DNA of 64,000 bases. It comes from Desulfoscipio gibsoniae DSM 7213. GTDB lineage: Bacteria > Bacillota > Desulfotomaculia > Desulfotomaculales > Desulfallaceae. Shown one piece after another: positions 37,736 through 47,973 of this stretch; position 1 is the first letter of the stretch, and each line of letters begins with the position of its first letter. The stretch covers positions 3,310,001-3,374,000 of the forward strand of contig NC_021184.1 of the NCBI RefSeq assembly GCF_000233715.2. Direction: 5' to 3'. Both the position numbers and the translations under genes were made by a program. The notes beneath the pieces are model-generated. The model was not told the DNA's origin. It did no database searches and saw nothing but the letters and a program-made list of their open reading frames with translations.

Positions 37736-40142
37736 TGGGCAGTCCGGTTCCTCCCTCGGTCTCCATAACCTTTCCGTATGGCAGCTGAGGCGGGGGTTCT
37801 ATCTGCTCCGTCTCGGGTGTGAACTCATTTTCCCGCAATGCAATCTTGAGTACCCCATCCATATGGTCTACAGGCACTAGTTCTATCTGTTTTCTAATAT
37901 TAGCAGGTATTTCCTCAATATCCTTGCGGTTATCCATAGGCAGCAGCACCGTCTTAATGCCGGCACGATGCGCAGCTAGCACCTTTTCCTTAAGCCCGCC
38001 TATAGGAAGCACCCGCCCCCGCAGCGTTATTTCCCCGGTCATAGCCACATCATAGCGCACATGGCGACCAGTGAGCGCCGAAGCCAGGGCTACCGCCATG
38101 GTAATACCAGCGGAGGGACCGTCCTTGGGGATGGCTCCTTCGGGTACGTGTACGTGAATATCATATTTATCGAACATCTCTTCTTTAATACCTAACTCCG
38201 CAGCCCGGCTGCGCACGTAGCTATAGCTGGCCTGGGCCGACTCTCTCATTACGTCGCCCAGTTTACCGGTCAGGGTTAGCTTACCTTTACCTTTATAAGT
38301 GGTTATTTCAATGGCTAGCGTGTCACCGCCCACCTCGGTCCAGGCAAGGCCAGTGGCCACGCCCACTTGGTCCTCCTGTTCAGCAATACCATAACGATAC
38401 TTGGGTTTGCCCAGGAACTGTTCCAGGTTTTGCACTGTTACCTTAACTTTGCTGGTCTTACCTGACACAATTTGTTTGGCAGCTTTGCGGCATAGAGAGG
38501 CAATATTACGTTCCAGATTGCGCACGCCGCTTTCCCTGGTATATTCCCGGATAACCCGCCTGATGGTATTTTCGGAAATCTGCACCATTTCATTATTTAA
38601 CCCATGCTCTTTAATCTGCTTGGCCAGCAGGTGACGCATGGCTATTTGCACTTTTTCTTCCTCAGTATAACCTGATATATTAATTATCTCCATCCGGTCC
38701 AACAGTGGCCGGGGAATGTTATGCTGAATATTGGCTGTGGTAATGAACATAACGTTGCTGAGGTCATAGGGTGATTCAATGTAATGATCGCTAAAGCTAT
38801 TATTTTGTTCAGGATCAAGCACTTCCAACAGCGCTGATGACGGGTCGCCGCGGAAATCCATGCTCATTTTGTCAATCTCATCCAGCAAAAAGACTGGGTT
38901 TTTGGAACCTGCGGTTTTCATGCCCTGGATAATTCGACCCGGCATGGCACCCACATAAGTACGACGGTGCCCCCGGATCTCAGCTTCATCCCGCACGCCA
39001 CCCAAAGAAATACGCACAAATTTACGCTCCAGTGCACGGGCTATGGATCGGCCCAGCGATGTTTTCCCCACACCGGGCGGCCCCACAAAGCATATGATGG
39101 GCCCTTTCATTTTTTTAGCCAGCTTTCGAATAGCCAGATATTCTAAAATACGCTCTTTAACTATTTTTAAGCCGTAATGGTCTTCATCCAGTACCGTCTC
39201 AGCCATGTTAATATCAAGACGATCCCTGGTGCTTTTAGACCAGGGTAGAGCCAAAAGCCAATCCAGGTAATTACGCACTACTGCCGCCTCAGCAGCCATA
39301 GGGGGCATTTTCTCCAAACGCTCAACTTCTTTAAGCGCTTTTTCTTCCACTTCCTTTGGCAGCTTGGCCTTGGCAATTTTCTCCCTTAACTCCTCGCCCT
39401 CTGCCACACGGTCATCCTTTTCACCCAACTCCCGCTGAATCGCCTTAATCTGTTCCCGCAGGTAATACTCCTTCTGGGTTTTTTCCATTTGCTTGCGCAC
39501 CCGGACGTTAATTTTACGCTCCATCTCTACAATTTCCAGTTCCCGGGCTACAATAGCGCATAGCTTATCCAGACGTTTTACTATATCAATGGCTTCTAGA
39601 ACAGACTGTTTATCCTCAATACGCAGTGTCAGGTGAGAGGCCACTATATCAGCCAATCGCCCCGGGTCATCGATATTAACCACTGTAACTACGGTCTCCG
39701 GTGGTATTTTTTTGCTTAGTTTTACGTACTGCTCAAATTGAGTGACCAGGTTACGCATCAGCGCTTCAACCTGAGAGCTTTTATCAAACTCTTCGGCATA
39801 CTGGTCTACCTCAACGCTGAAAAATGGCTCCTTGCTAACGTATTTATTAATTTTTGCCCTGGCAATACCTTCAACCAAAACTCTGATAGTGCCTCCGGGC
39901 AGCTTTAACAACTGCTTTACCTCGGCCACCGTACCAACATTATAAATATCTTCTTCCATGGGGTCGTCTGTCTGGGCTTCCTTTTGGGTGGCCAGGAAAA
40001 TTACCCTTTCCTTGACCATAGCTTCTTCTATAGCTTGAACCGATTTTTCCCTACCCACATCCAGGTGGATAACCATATAGGGAAAAACCAGTATTCCCCT
40101 TAAAGGTAATAGAGGTAATACCCGTTTTTCTATAGGATTCAT
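37716..40142 (-). CDS. lon: ATP-dependent protease LonA
   Basis: AAA+ serine protease that degrades misfolded and regulatory proteins in the cytosol. It has the N-terminal LON substrate domain ([16 protein letters not shown]), a coiled coil, the ATPase with [11 protein letters not shown] and FLLDEIDKM, and the protease domain with [12 protein letters not shown] carrying the catalytic Ser, plus the Lys in [15 protein letters not shown]. 808 residues. ATG after GGAGG. Confidence 0.98.
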   Translation of the reverse strand: MNPIEKRVLPLLPLRGILVFPYMVIHLDVGREKSVQAIEEAMVKERVIFLATQKEAQTDDPMEEDIYNVGTVAEVKQLLKLPGGTIRVLVEGIARAKINKYVSKEPFFSVEVDQYAEEFDKSSQVEALMRNLVTQFEQYVKLSKKIPPETVVTVVNIDDPGRLADIVASHLTLRIEDKQSVLEAIDIVKRLDKLCAIVARELEIVEMERKINVRVRKQMEKTQKEYYLREQIKAIQRELGEKDDRVAEGEELREKIAKAKLPKEVEEKALKEVERLEKMPPMAAEAAVVRNYLDWLLALPWSKSTRDRLDINMAETVLDEDHYGLKIVKERILEYLAIRKLAKKMKGPIICFVGPPGVGKTSLGRSIARALERKFVRISLGGVRDEAEIRGHRRTYVGAMPGRIIQGMKTAGSKNPVFLLDEIDKMSMDFRGDPSSALLEVLDPEQNNSFSDHYIESPYDLSNVMFITTANIQHNIPRPLLDRMEIINISGYTEEEKVQIAMRHLLAKQIKEHGLNNEMVQISENTIRRVIREYTRESGVRNLERNIASLCRKAAKQIVSGKTSKVKVTVQNLEQFLGKPKYRYGIAEQEDQVGVATGLAWTEVGGDTLAIEITTYKGKGKLTLTGKLGDVMRESAQASYSYVRSRAAELGIKEEMFDKYDIHVHVPEGAIPKDGPSAGITMAVALASALTGRHVRYDVAMTGEITLRGRVLPIGGLKEKVLAAHRAGIKTVLLPMDNRKDIEEIPANIRKQIELVPVDHMDGVLKIALRENEFTPETEQIEPPPQLPYGKVMETEGGTGLPNENNFS

Positions 40143-40397
40143 GGAGCACCTCCTTCGATGTTAATCCTTTTGCTTTAAATTAACATATGCATGGGCAGAT
40201 CCATTGTTTATTGTAACATACCACAATGGGCGTCGCCATAGCAATAAGTGCCATGATAACGGGAAAGTGCGTACGGGGGCGGTAATCCATATTTTAGCAT
40301 TGATAAACTGCTATTTTCAACCTTATAACTTTCTTTCCAAAAAAATATATCTGCCAAATTCTTTGAAACTTAAAATTTATCAGAGCTAATAAAACCC

Positions 40398-42125
40398 TTA
40401 ATATTCCCCCGTAACCGTTGCTCCAGCAGCGGGCACAAAATTACCACTACCCAGAGTTTCCCTTTGCTGTCCGCCAATCACCAGTTTCTTCTCTAAGCCG
40501 CGTGTCATAAGGGAACCATTTATAACTTCTTTTAGCGTATCAGCCGGCAACACTTCCAAGTCCGTAATATCCTGAAACATTTCTTGGTAATTATCTGCCG
40601 GAACGTATACCTTTTTTACGCCGGCATGTCGAGCAGCTTCCACTTTGGCCACCACACCACCTACAGGCATAACAAAACCTCGGATGGATACCTCACCCGT
40701 CATGGCCACGGTATTATCAACTGGAATTCCGGTAATGGCGGAGAACACGGCAGCAGCCACAGCCACGCCGGCCGATGGGCCATCCACCGGAGCGCCCCCC
40801 GGGAAATTTACATGCAAGTCATAATCCCGGGGATCAACATCCATAGTGCGCCGAAGCACAGTAAGCACATTTTCCACCGACCCCCGGGCCATGCTTTTGC
40901 GCCGAATGGTTTTACCCCGGCTACCCAACTCCTCTTCGTCCACTATGCCGGTAACCACCACTTTACCCTGGCCGGAGGGTGCCGGTATTGCACCCACTTC
41001 AATTTCCAGCAGCATACCCATATTGGGACCATACACCGCCAAACCATTGACCAGTCCCACCTGGGGCTCGGCCGGCACCTTTTTTTCCGGGCGCGGAGCA
41101 TACTGACCGCTATTGACCACCCATTCCACGTCCGCAGATTCTATTTCTTTACGCCCTTCGGTAACAGCAATACCCGCGGCAAGTTGTATAATATTGACCG
41201 CCTCTCGTCCGCTTGTGGCATACTTTTTAATAATTTCCAGCCCCTGTGCCGCCAGGGTAAAACTAATTTTTTGTACGGCATTGGCAGCAATGGCACCTAT
41301 TTCTTCGGGCATCAACTGCCGAAAGAAAATTTCCAGGCACCGGGACCGGATAGCTGGCGGAATACTGTCCGGCGTGCGGGTGGTAGCGCCTACCATCCTA
41401 AAATCAGCAGGCAACCCATTTTGAAAAATATCATGAATATGTCCTGGGATGTTGGCATCTTCGGAGCTGTAATAGGCACTTTCCAGGAGCACTTTGCGAT
41501 CTTCCATCACTTTAAGCAGTTTATTCATTTGGATGGGATGCAGTTCACCTATTTCATCAATGAACAACATGCCGCCGTGTGCCTTGGTCACTGCCCCGGG
41601 CTTGGGCTGCGGAATACCCGCCATACCCATGGGCCCTGCGCCCTGATATATAGGATCGTGCACTGAGCCAATTAACGGATCGGCAATACCACGTTCATCA
41701 AAACGTGCTGTAGTAGCGTCCACTTCAATAAATCGGGCGTTATCTTTAAATGGAGAAGAGGGATTTTTCTTGGCTTCCTCCAACACCAACCGGGCCGCTG
41801 CTGTTTTACCCACCCCGGGCGGCCCATAAACTATCACGTGCTGAGGGTTGGGTCCGCACAATGCCGCTTTAAGAGATTTTAAACCCTCAGACTGACCAAT
41901 AATTTCACCAAAACAGCCAGGTCTGGTTTTTTCAGCCAAAGGTTCAGAAAGGGATATTTTGCGCAGGTTCTGCAATTTCTCCAGCTCTTTGCGGGATTCC
42001 CTTTCCACGGCAGATTTATTGCCCTGCTGCGTTTTAAGTAAATTCCAAAAATATAACCCAATAATTACAGCGAAAAACACCTGAATAAATGTAATAAAAC
42101 TAGCTATGCCACTGGAAAATTCCAT
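40398..42125 (-). CDS. lonB: Sporulation-associated membrane protease LonB
   Basis: A Lon-type protease with an N-terminal transmembrane helix (about 8-28) in place of the LON domain. The ATPase has [13 protein letters not shown] and MLFIDEIGELH, and the protease part has PVDGPSAGVAVAAA with the catalytic Ser and the Lys in VGGVVAKVEAARHAG. 575 residues fits TIGR02902 (LonB), which in Bacillus is made in the forespore. Lies between clpX and lonA as in Bacillus. Confidence 0.95.
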   Translation of the reverse strand: MEFSSGIASFITFIQVFFAVIIGLYFWNLLKTQQGNKSAVERESRKELEKLQNLRKISLSEPLAEKTRPGCFGEIIGQSEGLKSLKAALCGPNPQHVIVYGPPGVGKTAAARLVLEEAKKNPSSPFKDNARFIEVDATTARFDERGIADPLIGSVHDPIYQGAGPMGMAGIPQPKPGAVTKAHGGMLFIDEIGELHPIQMNKLLKVMEDRKVLLESAYYSSEDANIPGHIHDIFQNGLPADFRMVGATTRTPDSIPPAIRSRCLEIFFRQLMPEEIGAIAANAVQKISFTLAAQGLEIIKKYATSGREAVNIIQLAAGIAVTEGRKEIESADVEWVVNSGQYAPRPEKKVPAEPQVGLVNGLAVYGPNMGMLLEIEVGAIPAPSGQGKVVVTGIVDEEELGSRGKTIRRKSMARGSVENVLTVLRRTMDVDPRDYDLHVNFPGGAPVDGPSAGVAVAAAVFSAITGIPVDNTVAMTGEVSIRGFVMPVGGVVAKVEAARHAGVKKVYVPADNYQEMFQDITDLEVLPADTLKEVINGSLMTRGLEKKLVIGGQQRETLGSGNFVPAAGATVTGEY

Positions 42126-42324
42126 TACGGTGCCTCCCCTTGCCTAACTAATATATAAATTACCCGCTTTTTCAGGCCTGTAACGGGTATGATGACTGAT
42201 ATTATATTATTGCCTAATTTTTTCATATTTTATCCAACCCCTGCAATGTCATATTTTTCGCATCACGCTGTAATTTATAAAAACCGTGAGGCGTCGGGAA
42301 TACCATTTTCTTTACCCACCCCAT

Positions 42325-42353
42325 AAAAAAAATCCACCCTTGGGTGGATTTTT
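42325..42353 (-). terminator. Terminator directly after clpX
   Basis: AATCCACCC / GGTGGATT with a 3-base loop and A/T runs on both sides. It begins at the clpX stop codon, so lonB needs its own promoter. Confidence 0.9.
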
Positions 42354-43602
42354 ACGCGGATTCTTCTTTTTTCTTTTTTCGCTCCATGGTTATAACAATC
42401 GGTTTTTCTTTATTTAGTACGGTATCCTTAGTTACTACGCACTTGGCGATATCCTGCTGGGAAGGAACGTCATACATAATTTCCAACATAATATCCTCAA
42501 GTATGGAACGTAATCCCCGGGCACCGGTTTTGCGGCGCAACGCCTCCTGGGCAATGGTTTTCAGGGCATCGCTCTGGAATTCCAAACCAACTCCATCCAG
42601 ATCCAAAAGCTTTTCATATTGCTTAACCAGCGCGTTCCGCGGCTCAGTTAGAATACGTACCAGTGCATCTTCGTCCAGTGCATCCAAAGTGACTATGATG
42701 GGTAGGCGTCCCACAAACTCAGGGATCAACCCATAACGCAACAAGTCTTCAGGTAATATATGAGATAGTATTTCACCAATGCGCATTTCCTGCTTGGGCT
42801 TGATTTCAGCACCAAAGCCCATCACCTTTTTACCGGTACGGTTTTGAATGATCTTTTCAATACCGTCAAATGCGCCGCCACAGATAAATAATATATTAGT
42901 GGTATCCAATTGAATAAATTCCTGGTGCGGGTGTTTACGACCGCCCTGTGGTGGCACGCTAGCCACGGTGCCCTCCAGTATCTTCAACAGTGCCTGTTGC
43001 ACACCTTCCCCGGACACATCCCGGGTGATGGACGGGTTTTCAGACTTGCGGGCAATTTTATCAATTTCATCAATGTAGACAATGCCCCGCTCGGCTTTTT
43101 CCACATCATAATCAGCAGCCTGAATCAACTTAAGCAAAATATTTTCCACATCTTCGCCCACATAACCGGCCTCAGTAAGCGATGTAGCATCAGCAATAGC
43201 AAAAGGCACGTTTAGCAATCTGGCCAGCGTTTGGGCCAACAGGGTTTTCCCGCTACCGGTGGGCCCCAACATAACTATATTGCTCTTTTGCAATTCCACG
43301 TCATCTATTTTGCCACCCAGGTTGATTCGTTTGTAATGATTATATACAGCCACGGCTAATGATTTTTTTGCGCTGTCCTGCCCAATGACATACTGATCCA
43401 AGATATCCTTAATTTCCTTTGGCTTGGGAATATCCCCGAGTTCCAGACCGATATCTTCGCTCAACTCTTCTTCAATAATTTCATTGCACAGTTCAATACA
43501 CTCATCACAAATGTATACGCCCGGCCCGGCTACGAGTTTTTTAACCTGATCCTGGAGCTTGCCGCAAAAGGAGCATTTTAACTGACCTTTTTCATTAAAC
43601 AT
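42352..43602 (-). CDS. clpX: ClpX unfoldase subunit
   Basis: AAA+ unfoldase that feeds ClpP. The N-terminal C4 zinc-binding domain (CSFCGK and CDECIELC) dimerises and binds substrates. Walker [24 protein letters not shown] (Walker B) and the IGF-type loop region follow. 416 residues. ATG after AGGTGG. Adjacent to clpP. Confidence 0.98.
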   Translation of the reverse strand: MFNEKGQLKCSFCGKLQDQVKKLVAGPGVYICDECIELCNEIIEEELSEDIGLELGDIPKPKEIKDILDQYVIGQDSAKKSLAVAVYNHYKRINLGGKIDDVELQKSNIVMLGPTGSGKTLLAQTLARLLNVPFAIADATSLTEAGYVGEDVENILLKLIQAADYDVEKAERGIVYIDEIDKIARKSENPSITRDVSGEGVQQALLKILEGTVASVPPQGGRKHPHQEFIQLDTTNILFICGGAFDGIEKIIQNRTGKKVMGFGAEIKPKQEMRIGEILSHILPEDLLRYGLIPEFVGRLPIIVTLDALDEDALVRILTEPRNALVKQYEKLLDLDGVGLEFQSDALKTIAQEALRRKTGARGLRSILEDIMLEIMYDVPSQQDIAKCVVTKDTVLNKEKPIVITMERKKKKEESA

Positions 43603-43615
43603 AATTCCACCTCTT

Positions 43616-44209
43616 TTAGCTTTGCTTGGCCCTCACAAACACTTTGTCTATGAGGCCGTACTCTTTTGCCTCTTCAGCCGACATAAAGAAGTCACGTTCC
43701 GTATCCCGGGCTACCTTATCCCTGGGCTGGCCGGTATGTTTGGCCAGTAGGTCATTTAAAGTGTCTTTCATGCGTAATATTTCCTTGGCATGGATATCGA
43801 TATCCGTAGCCTGGCCCTGCACTCCACCCAGCGGCTGGTGAATCATAATCCGGGCGTAGGGTAGTGCAAAGCGTTTACCGGGCGCACCGGCCGCCAGTAG
43901 GAAAGAACCCATACTGGCCGCCTGGCCAAGGCAAATAGTGGAAACATCGGGCTTAACGTACTGCATGGTATCATAAATGGCCATGCCTGCAGTTACCACC
44001 CCGCCTGGCGAGTTAATGTAAATATTAATATCCTTTTCTGGGTCCTCCGCTTCCAAAAACAATAACTGGGCTATAACCAGGTTGGACACAGTATCATCAA
44101 TGGGGCCACCGATAAAAACAATCCGGTCTTTTAAAAGTCTTGAATAGATGTCGTAAGATCTTTCGCCCCGGTTGGTCTGCTCAACTACAATAGGAACCAG
44201 ATAAGACAA
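43616..44209 (-). CDS. clpP: ClpP protease subunit
   Basis: Serine protease of the Clp complex. The catalytic triad is visible: Ser99 in [11 protein letters not shown], His124 in IMIHQP and Asp173 in [12 protein letters not shown]. 197 residues. TTG start 9 bases after GGAGG. Only 13 bp separate it from clpX; in Bacillus clpP lies elsewhere, so this tig-clpP-clpX order is the one found in Clostridia and Proteobacteria. Confidence 0.98.
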   Translation of the reverse strand: MSYLVPIVVEQTNRGERSYDIYSRLLKDRIVFIGGPIDDTVSNLVIAQLLFLEAEDPEKDINIYINSPGGVVTAGMAIYDTMQYVKPDVSTICLGQAASMGSFLLAAGAPGKRFALPYARIMIHQPLGGVQGQATDIDIHAKEILRMKDTLNDLLAKHTGQPRDKVARDTERDFFMSAEEAKEYGLIDKVFVRAKQS

Positions 44210-44282
44210 TGCGGATCTCCTCCTAATATTATACGGTATTATTTAAGACCATACCACTAAAAAATAACCTTTTGGCAATAAC

Positions 44283-45599
44283 TTATTCTTCGACTGGCTC
44301 GTTTGTGCCCTCCACTAGCGTGGCCTGATCGGCAATAAAATCAATGGCTTTTTGTTGCTGCAAACCTTCCCGGATAAATTCGACTTGATTCTGTCCTTCA
44401 AGTATTTTACGCAAAACTTTAGGATCCTGCTGGTAATTTTCGGCCATTGTAGCAATCTCTTTTTCCAAATCTTCATCACTAACTTCAATAGCTTCTTTTT
44501 TGGCAATAGCCTCCAGCAAAAGAGTTGTTTTAACGCCTCTTTTGGCATCATCACGAAAACTCTTTTTCAAATCATCAATGGTTGATCCAGTATATTTCAG
44601 GTAATTCTCCATGTTCATTCCTTGGGACATCAGGCGTCTTTCCATATTAACCAACATTTCATCAACCCGGGTGTCCACCATTTCCTCTGGAATGTCCACC
44701 ACCGCGTTTTCCACGGCCTTTTGCACCACGTCACCCTTTATCTGCTGCTGGGCTCTATTGTCGGCAGCTTCTTTTAACTTATTCAGCAAATCGGCCCTTA
44801 ATTCCTCAAGGGTATCAAATTCACTGACGTCCTTGGCAAACTCATCATCAAGAGCAGCAATTTCCTTGCGCTTGATGCCTTTTACAGTAACAGTAAACAC
44901 CGCCTCCTGCCCTTTGAGATCTTCATTAGGATAGTCTTCCGGGAAGGTTACGGTAATATCCCTGGTTTCACCCACGGTAACACCAATAAGCTGATCCTCA
45001 AAACCAGGTACAAATGTACCTGAACCAATCTCCAGGGAATAATCCGTTCCCTGACCTCCTTCAAATTCAACCCCATCCTTGCGGCCAACAAAGTCAATCA
45101 AAGCTATATCACCGCCGGCAACGGCACCCTCTTCCAGGTTAATTAACTGAGCATGTCTTTCCTGCAGTTTGGCAAGCTCATTGTCCACATCCTGATCAGT
45201 TACCTCTACCTTGGGCCTGGTTATTTCAAGACCAGTGTACTGACCCAGTGTAACCTCGGGCTTAACACGTACGGTAGCTTTAAATTTAACCGCCTTGCCT
45301 TCTTCAACCTGCTCAATTTCAAGTTGAGGCTGGGCAACCGGTTCAACACCTGTTTCATTTACGGCTTGCATGTAAGCATCGGGGATAACGTATTCCACAG
45401 CTTCATTATATAGGGCGGCTTTGCCGACATAATTTTCAAACACCACCCGCGGTGTCTTGCCCTTGCGAAATCCAGGTACATGTACATCTTTGACCAGTTT
45501 ACGATAAGCTTGATCAAGCGCTCTGGCCAACTGTTCGGCATCAACCTCTACATCGAGTACTACTGTATTGTTCTCCAGCTTTTCCGCGGTCGCTTTCAT
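44283..45599 (-). CDS. tig: Trigger factor
   Basis: Ribosome-bound chaperone and prolyl isomerase. The N-terminal ribosome-binding domain carries the GFRKGKTPR signature, followed by an FKBP-type PPIase domain (ALIDFVGRKDGVEFEGGQ, FVPGFEDQLIG) and the long helical C-terminal arms. 438 residues from the ATG at 45599 (after AAGGGGGAG). First gene of the tig-clpP-clpX block. Confidence 0.97.
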   Translation of the reverse strand: MKATAEKLENNTVVLDVEVDAEQLARALDQAYRKLVKDVHVPGFRKGKTPRVVFENYVGKAALYNEAVEYVIPDAYMQAVNETGVEPVAQPQLEIEQVEEGKAVKFKATVRVKPEVTLGQYTGLEITRPKVEVTDQDVDNELAKLQERHAQLINLEEGAVAGGDIALIDFVGRKDGVEFEGGQGTDYSLEIGSGTFVPGFEDQLIGVTVGETRDITVTFPEDYPNEDLKGQEAVFTVTVKGIKRKEIAALDDEFAKDVSEFDTLEELRADLLNKLKEAADNRAQQQIKGDVVQKAVENAVVDIPEEMVDTRVDEMLVNMERRLMSQGMNMENYLKYTGSTIDDLKKSFRDDAKRGVKTTLLLEAIAKKEAIEVSDEDLEKEIATMAENYQQDPKVLRKILEGQNQVEFIREGLQQQKAIDFIADQATLVEGTNEPVEE

Positions 45600-46098
45600 T
45601 AATGCTCCCCCTTTTAAGTTGTCATATGTAATGTTTTCCATAGCACAGTATTATTTTATCCAAATCCAGCGTAATTACAAATAGTATTCTACTAAAATGC
45701 AAACATTTCCTCCAGCGGATAAATATTTCCACTGTTCTGTCAAGGCTAACAACAAAAAAATAAATAGCCGGTTAATATGCCGGCATGTTACTTAAGGTTA
45801 TATTTTAGCATGGTTTTTATAAAATAACAAGACAGTATTATCATTAGCCAATTATAGTAAAAATATTGACGTTACTTTTGAAATATGTAATAATTTTCAA
45901 TAGTGCAGAGAAGTAACCCAAACGAAACTGAGGGGAGGGGGCAGGTCATTAGGCGATAAAGCGCGTCATAGGAAAGAATGGCGCACGTCAGACAATACAA
46001 AGGTATTGTAAGTATTGTTTTCATTATTATCGTTTAGAATATTACGGTATAAATAAATTTCCCGGAAAATTAAAATAATATACCAAGGAGGTAATATA
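45600..46098. other. Divergent intergenic region between tig and the biotin carrier
   Basis: A 499-bp gene-free region. On the minus strand a terminator-like hairpin (GCCGG/CCGGC at 45767-45784, followed by TATTTATTTTTTT) lies upstream of tig. On the plus strand is the promoter at 45866-45894 and a leader of nearly 200 nt with a purine-rich tract (about 45929-45944) and an ACAATAC/GTATTGT hairpin (about 45993-46010). Confidence 0.55.
45866..45894 (+). promoter_or_regulatory. Promoter of the biotin-carrier gene
   Basis: TTGACG at 45866-45871 and AATAAT at 45889-45894 with a 17-bp spacer, each one base from consensus. Transcription from here would give an unusually long leader before the ATG at 46099. 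Confidence 0.55.
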
Positions 46099-46311
46099 AT
46101 GGCTAATGTAGTTTCCCCAATGGTTGGAAAATTAGTATCCGTCGATGTAAAGGTGGGCGACAATGTCAAAGCCAACGACGCTGTGGCTACCATCGAAGCT
46201 ATGAAAATGATGGTTAAAATTTTTGCTCCTTCTGACGGCACCGTACAGGAAATCAAAGTGGCAGCTGGCGACGTAATTAACACCGATACAGTAATTATGA
46301 CTATCGAGTAG
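46099..46311 (+). CDS. Small biotin/lipoyl-attachment carrier protein
   Basis: The 70-residue protein is a complete biotinyl domain: APMVG-like start (SPMVGKLVSV), and the canonical EAMKM motif with the biotin acceptor Lys36. It resembles the biotin carrier of decarboxylases or acyl-CoA carboxylases, but none of their other subunits is present nearby, so its enzyme partner is unknown. ATG after AAGGAGG. Monocistronic with its own terminator. Confidence 0.92.
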   Translation: MANVVSPMVGKLVSVDVKVGDNVKANDAVATIEAMKMMVKIFAPSDGTVQEIKVAAGDVINTDTVIMTIE

Positions 46312-46679
46312 GACTATAAAAGCTTATAAGATACAAACAAATACCGGGAATGTTTAATATTGCACAATTAATATACAATGCCCCAGAAGTACTGGGGAAA
46401 TAAAGGGCATCGCTACATAGCGATGCCCTTTATAATTTATAAAAATTTCTAAAAAAATAAACTCAACACTGAACACGATTTTTCTAGACTTATAAGGACC
46501 AGGCTCCCTGGGTCTCGTTAAACGAACTGGTGAACAACACAACCATTTACATACCAACAGACCAACTGTATACAAATAAATACACAGTTAAAATTTACCT
46601 ATAAAGTATTGCAAGATAAAATAACTGATAAGTCTGCATTTAGATTTGATTCTGAATATTAAAAAACAAACACTAAACC
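46312..46679. other. Intergenic region between the biotin carrier and the thiolase operon
   Basis: It contains CCCCAG/CTGGGG (about 46380-46396), the perfect terminator described separately, and a GACCAGG/CCTGGGTC hairpin (about 46497-46516). No gene seen. The right part is AT-rich and could hold binding sites for a sigma-54 activator. Confidence 0.5.
46402..46440 (+). terminator. Terminator of the biotin-carrier gene
   Basis: AAGGGCATCGC and GCGATGCCCTT form a perfect 11-bp stem with a 6-base loop followed by TATAATTTAT. Confidence 0.85.
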
Positions 46680-46695
46680 TGGCACAATATTTGCA
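46680..46695 (+). promoter_or_regulatory. Sigma-54 promoter of the thiolase/acyl-CoA dehydrogenase operon
   Basis: TGGCAC-AATAT-TTGCA is a full match to the -24/-12 consensus TGGCAC-N5-TTGCW. It lies 77 bp upstream of the thiolase ATG. No plausible sigma-A promoter competes with it. The operon is therefore expected to need an ATP-dependent enhancer-binding activator, which is not encoded in this window. Confidence 0.9.
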
Positions 46696-46772
46696 AATAA
46701 TTTAAATTTTAAAATATTTGTAATAAATAAGTTAACATTAAATATTTAATTAACTAAGAAGGGAGTATTAAA

Positions 46773-47954
46773 ATGCGACAAACTGTAATTGTTAGTGCAG
46801 CCAGGACCCCTTTCGGCAGGCTTGGTGGCGCACTTAAACCTTTAAAGGCCACAAAACTTGGCGGTATCACTATTGCCGAAGCTATAAACCGAGCTGGCTT
46901 GGACGGCGCTATGGTAGACAGCGTAATATTCGGCCAGGTACTCCAGGGCGGTTGCGGGCAGATACCTTCGCGCCAAGCCACCCGGGAAGCCGGCCTGCCC
47001 TGGGAAGTCCCCTCTGAAACTATAAATAAGGTGTGTGCATCGGGGTTGCGGGCTGTTACCATGGGCGACCAGATGATCCGGTCTGGTGATGCCGATATTA
47101 TTGTTGCGGGCGGTATGGAAAGCATGAGCAATGCACCATATTTTGTATCCAACGCCCGTTGGGGGCTGCGTATGTTTGATACGAAATTTGTCGACTTAAT
47201 GGTAAATGATGGTTTATGGTGCTCTTTTTACGACCGGCACATGGCCATTCATGGCGGTGAAGTAGCCATTGAGTATGGAATCAGCCGTGAAGAACAGGAC
47301 GAGTGGGCGCTGCGCAGTCATCAACTGGCCATTGCCGCCATGGAAGGTGACCGGCTTAAAGATGAAATAGTACCTGTGCTTATACCTCAAAAGAAAGGCG
47401 ATGCCAAAGTGGTGGACACCGATGAAGGACCCCGGCGTGACACAAGCATTGAGGCGCTGCGCAAGCTGCCACCGGTTTTTGACCCCCAAAATACCGTTAC
47501 AGCCGGCAACGCACCTGGTGTAAACGACGGAGCCGGAGCGCTAGTTGTTATGTCTGATGAAAAGGCTGGGGAATTAGGTAAACAGCCGCTGGCCACCATC
47601 CTTGGACACGCTTCGGTTTCACAGGACGCCAAATATATCGCCACCGTACCCGGACTATCGATAAATAAACTACTCAAGCAAAAGGGCATGACCATAGATC
47701 AAGTGGATCTGCTGGAAGTTAATGAAGCCTTCGCCGCAGTGGCTTTGGTTAGCGCTAAAATAACAGGCTGGGATCCCGACAGGGTTAACGTCAACGGAGG
47801 GGCCATAGCCTTTGGTCACCCCATTGGTGCCAGCGGTGCCCGCATCCTAATGACCCTAATTTACGAACTGCGCCGCCGGGGCGGCGGCATCGGCGTAGCT
47901 GCTATCTGCAGCGGTGCCGCTCAGGGTGATGCAATAATGATCAAGGTAGAGTAA
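46773..47954 (+). CDS. Acetyl-CoA acetyltransferase (thiolase)
   Basis: Thiolase that condenses two acetyl-CoA or cleaves 3-ketoacyl-CoA. Nucleophile Cys88 is in NKVCASG, His349 in GHPIGASG and Cys379 in [15 protein letters not shown] is also present. 393 residues, complete. ATG after AAGGGAG. Paired with an acyl-CoA dehydrogenase 19 bp downstream, which suggests butyrate/fatty-acid-type metabolism; direction is not decided by sequence. Confidence 0.96.
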   Translation: MRQTVIVSAARTPFGRLGGALKPLKATKLGGITIAEAINRAGLDGAMVDSVIFGQVLQGGCGQIPSRQATREAGLPWEVPSETINKVCASGLRAVTMGDQMIRSGDADIIVAGGMESMSNAPYFVSNARWGLRMFDTKFVDLMVNDGLWCSFYDRHMAIHGGEVAIEYGISREEQDEWALRSHQLAIAAMEGDRLKDEIVPVLIPQKKGDAKVVDTDEGPRRDTSIEALRKLPPVFDPQNTVTAGNAPGVNDGAGALVVMSDEKAGELGKQPLATILGHASVSQDAKYIATVPGLSINKLLKQKGMTIDQVDLLEVNEAFAAVALVSAKITGWDPDRVNVNGGAIAFGHPIGASGARILMTLIYELRRRGGGIGVAAICSGAAQGDAIMIKVE

Positions 47955-47973
47955 GGAAAGGAGTGGTCCCCAA

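Noticed and set aside
40584-41666. 360-codon plus-strand frame antisense to lonB
   Set aside because: It lies entirely within lonB, has no ribosome binding site, and its Gly/His-rich product is what an antisense reading of a GC-rich gene gives.
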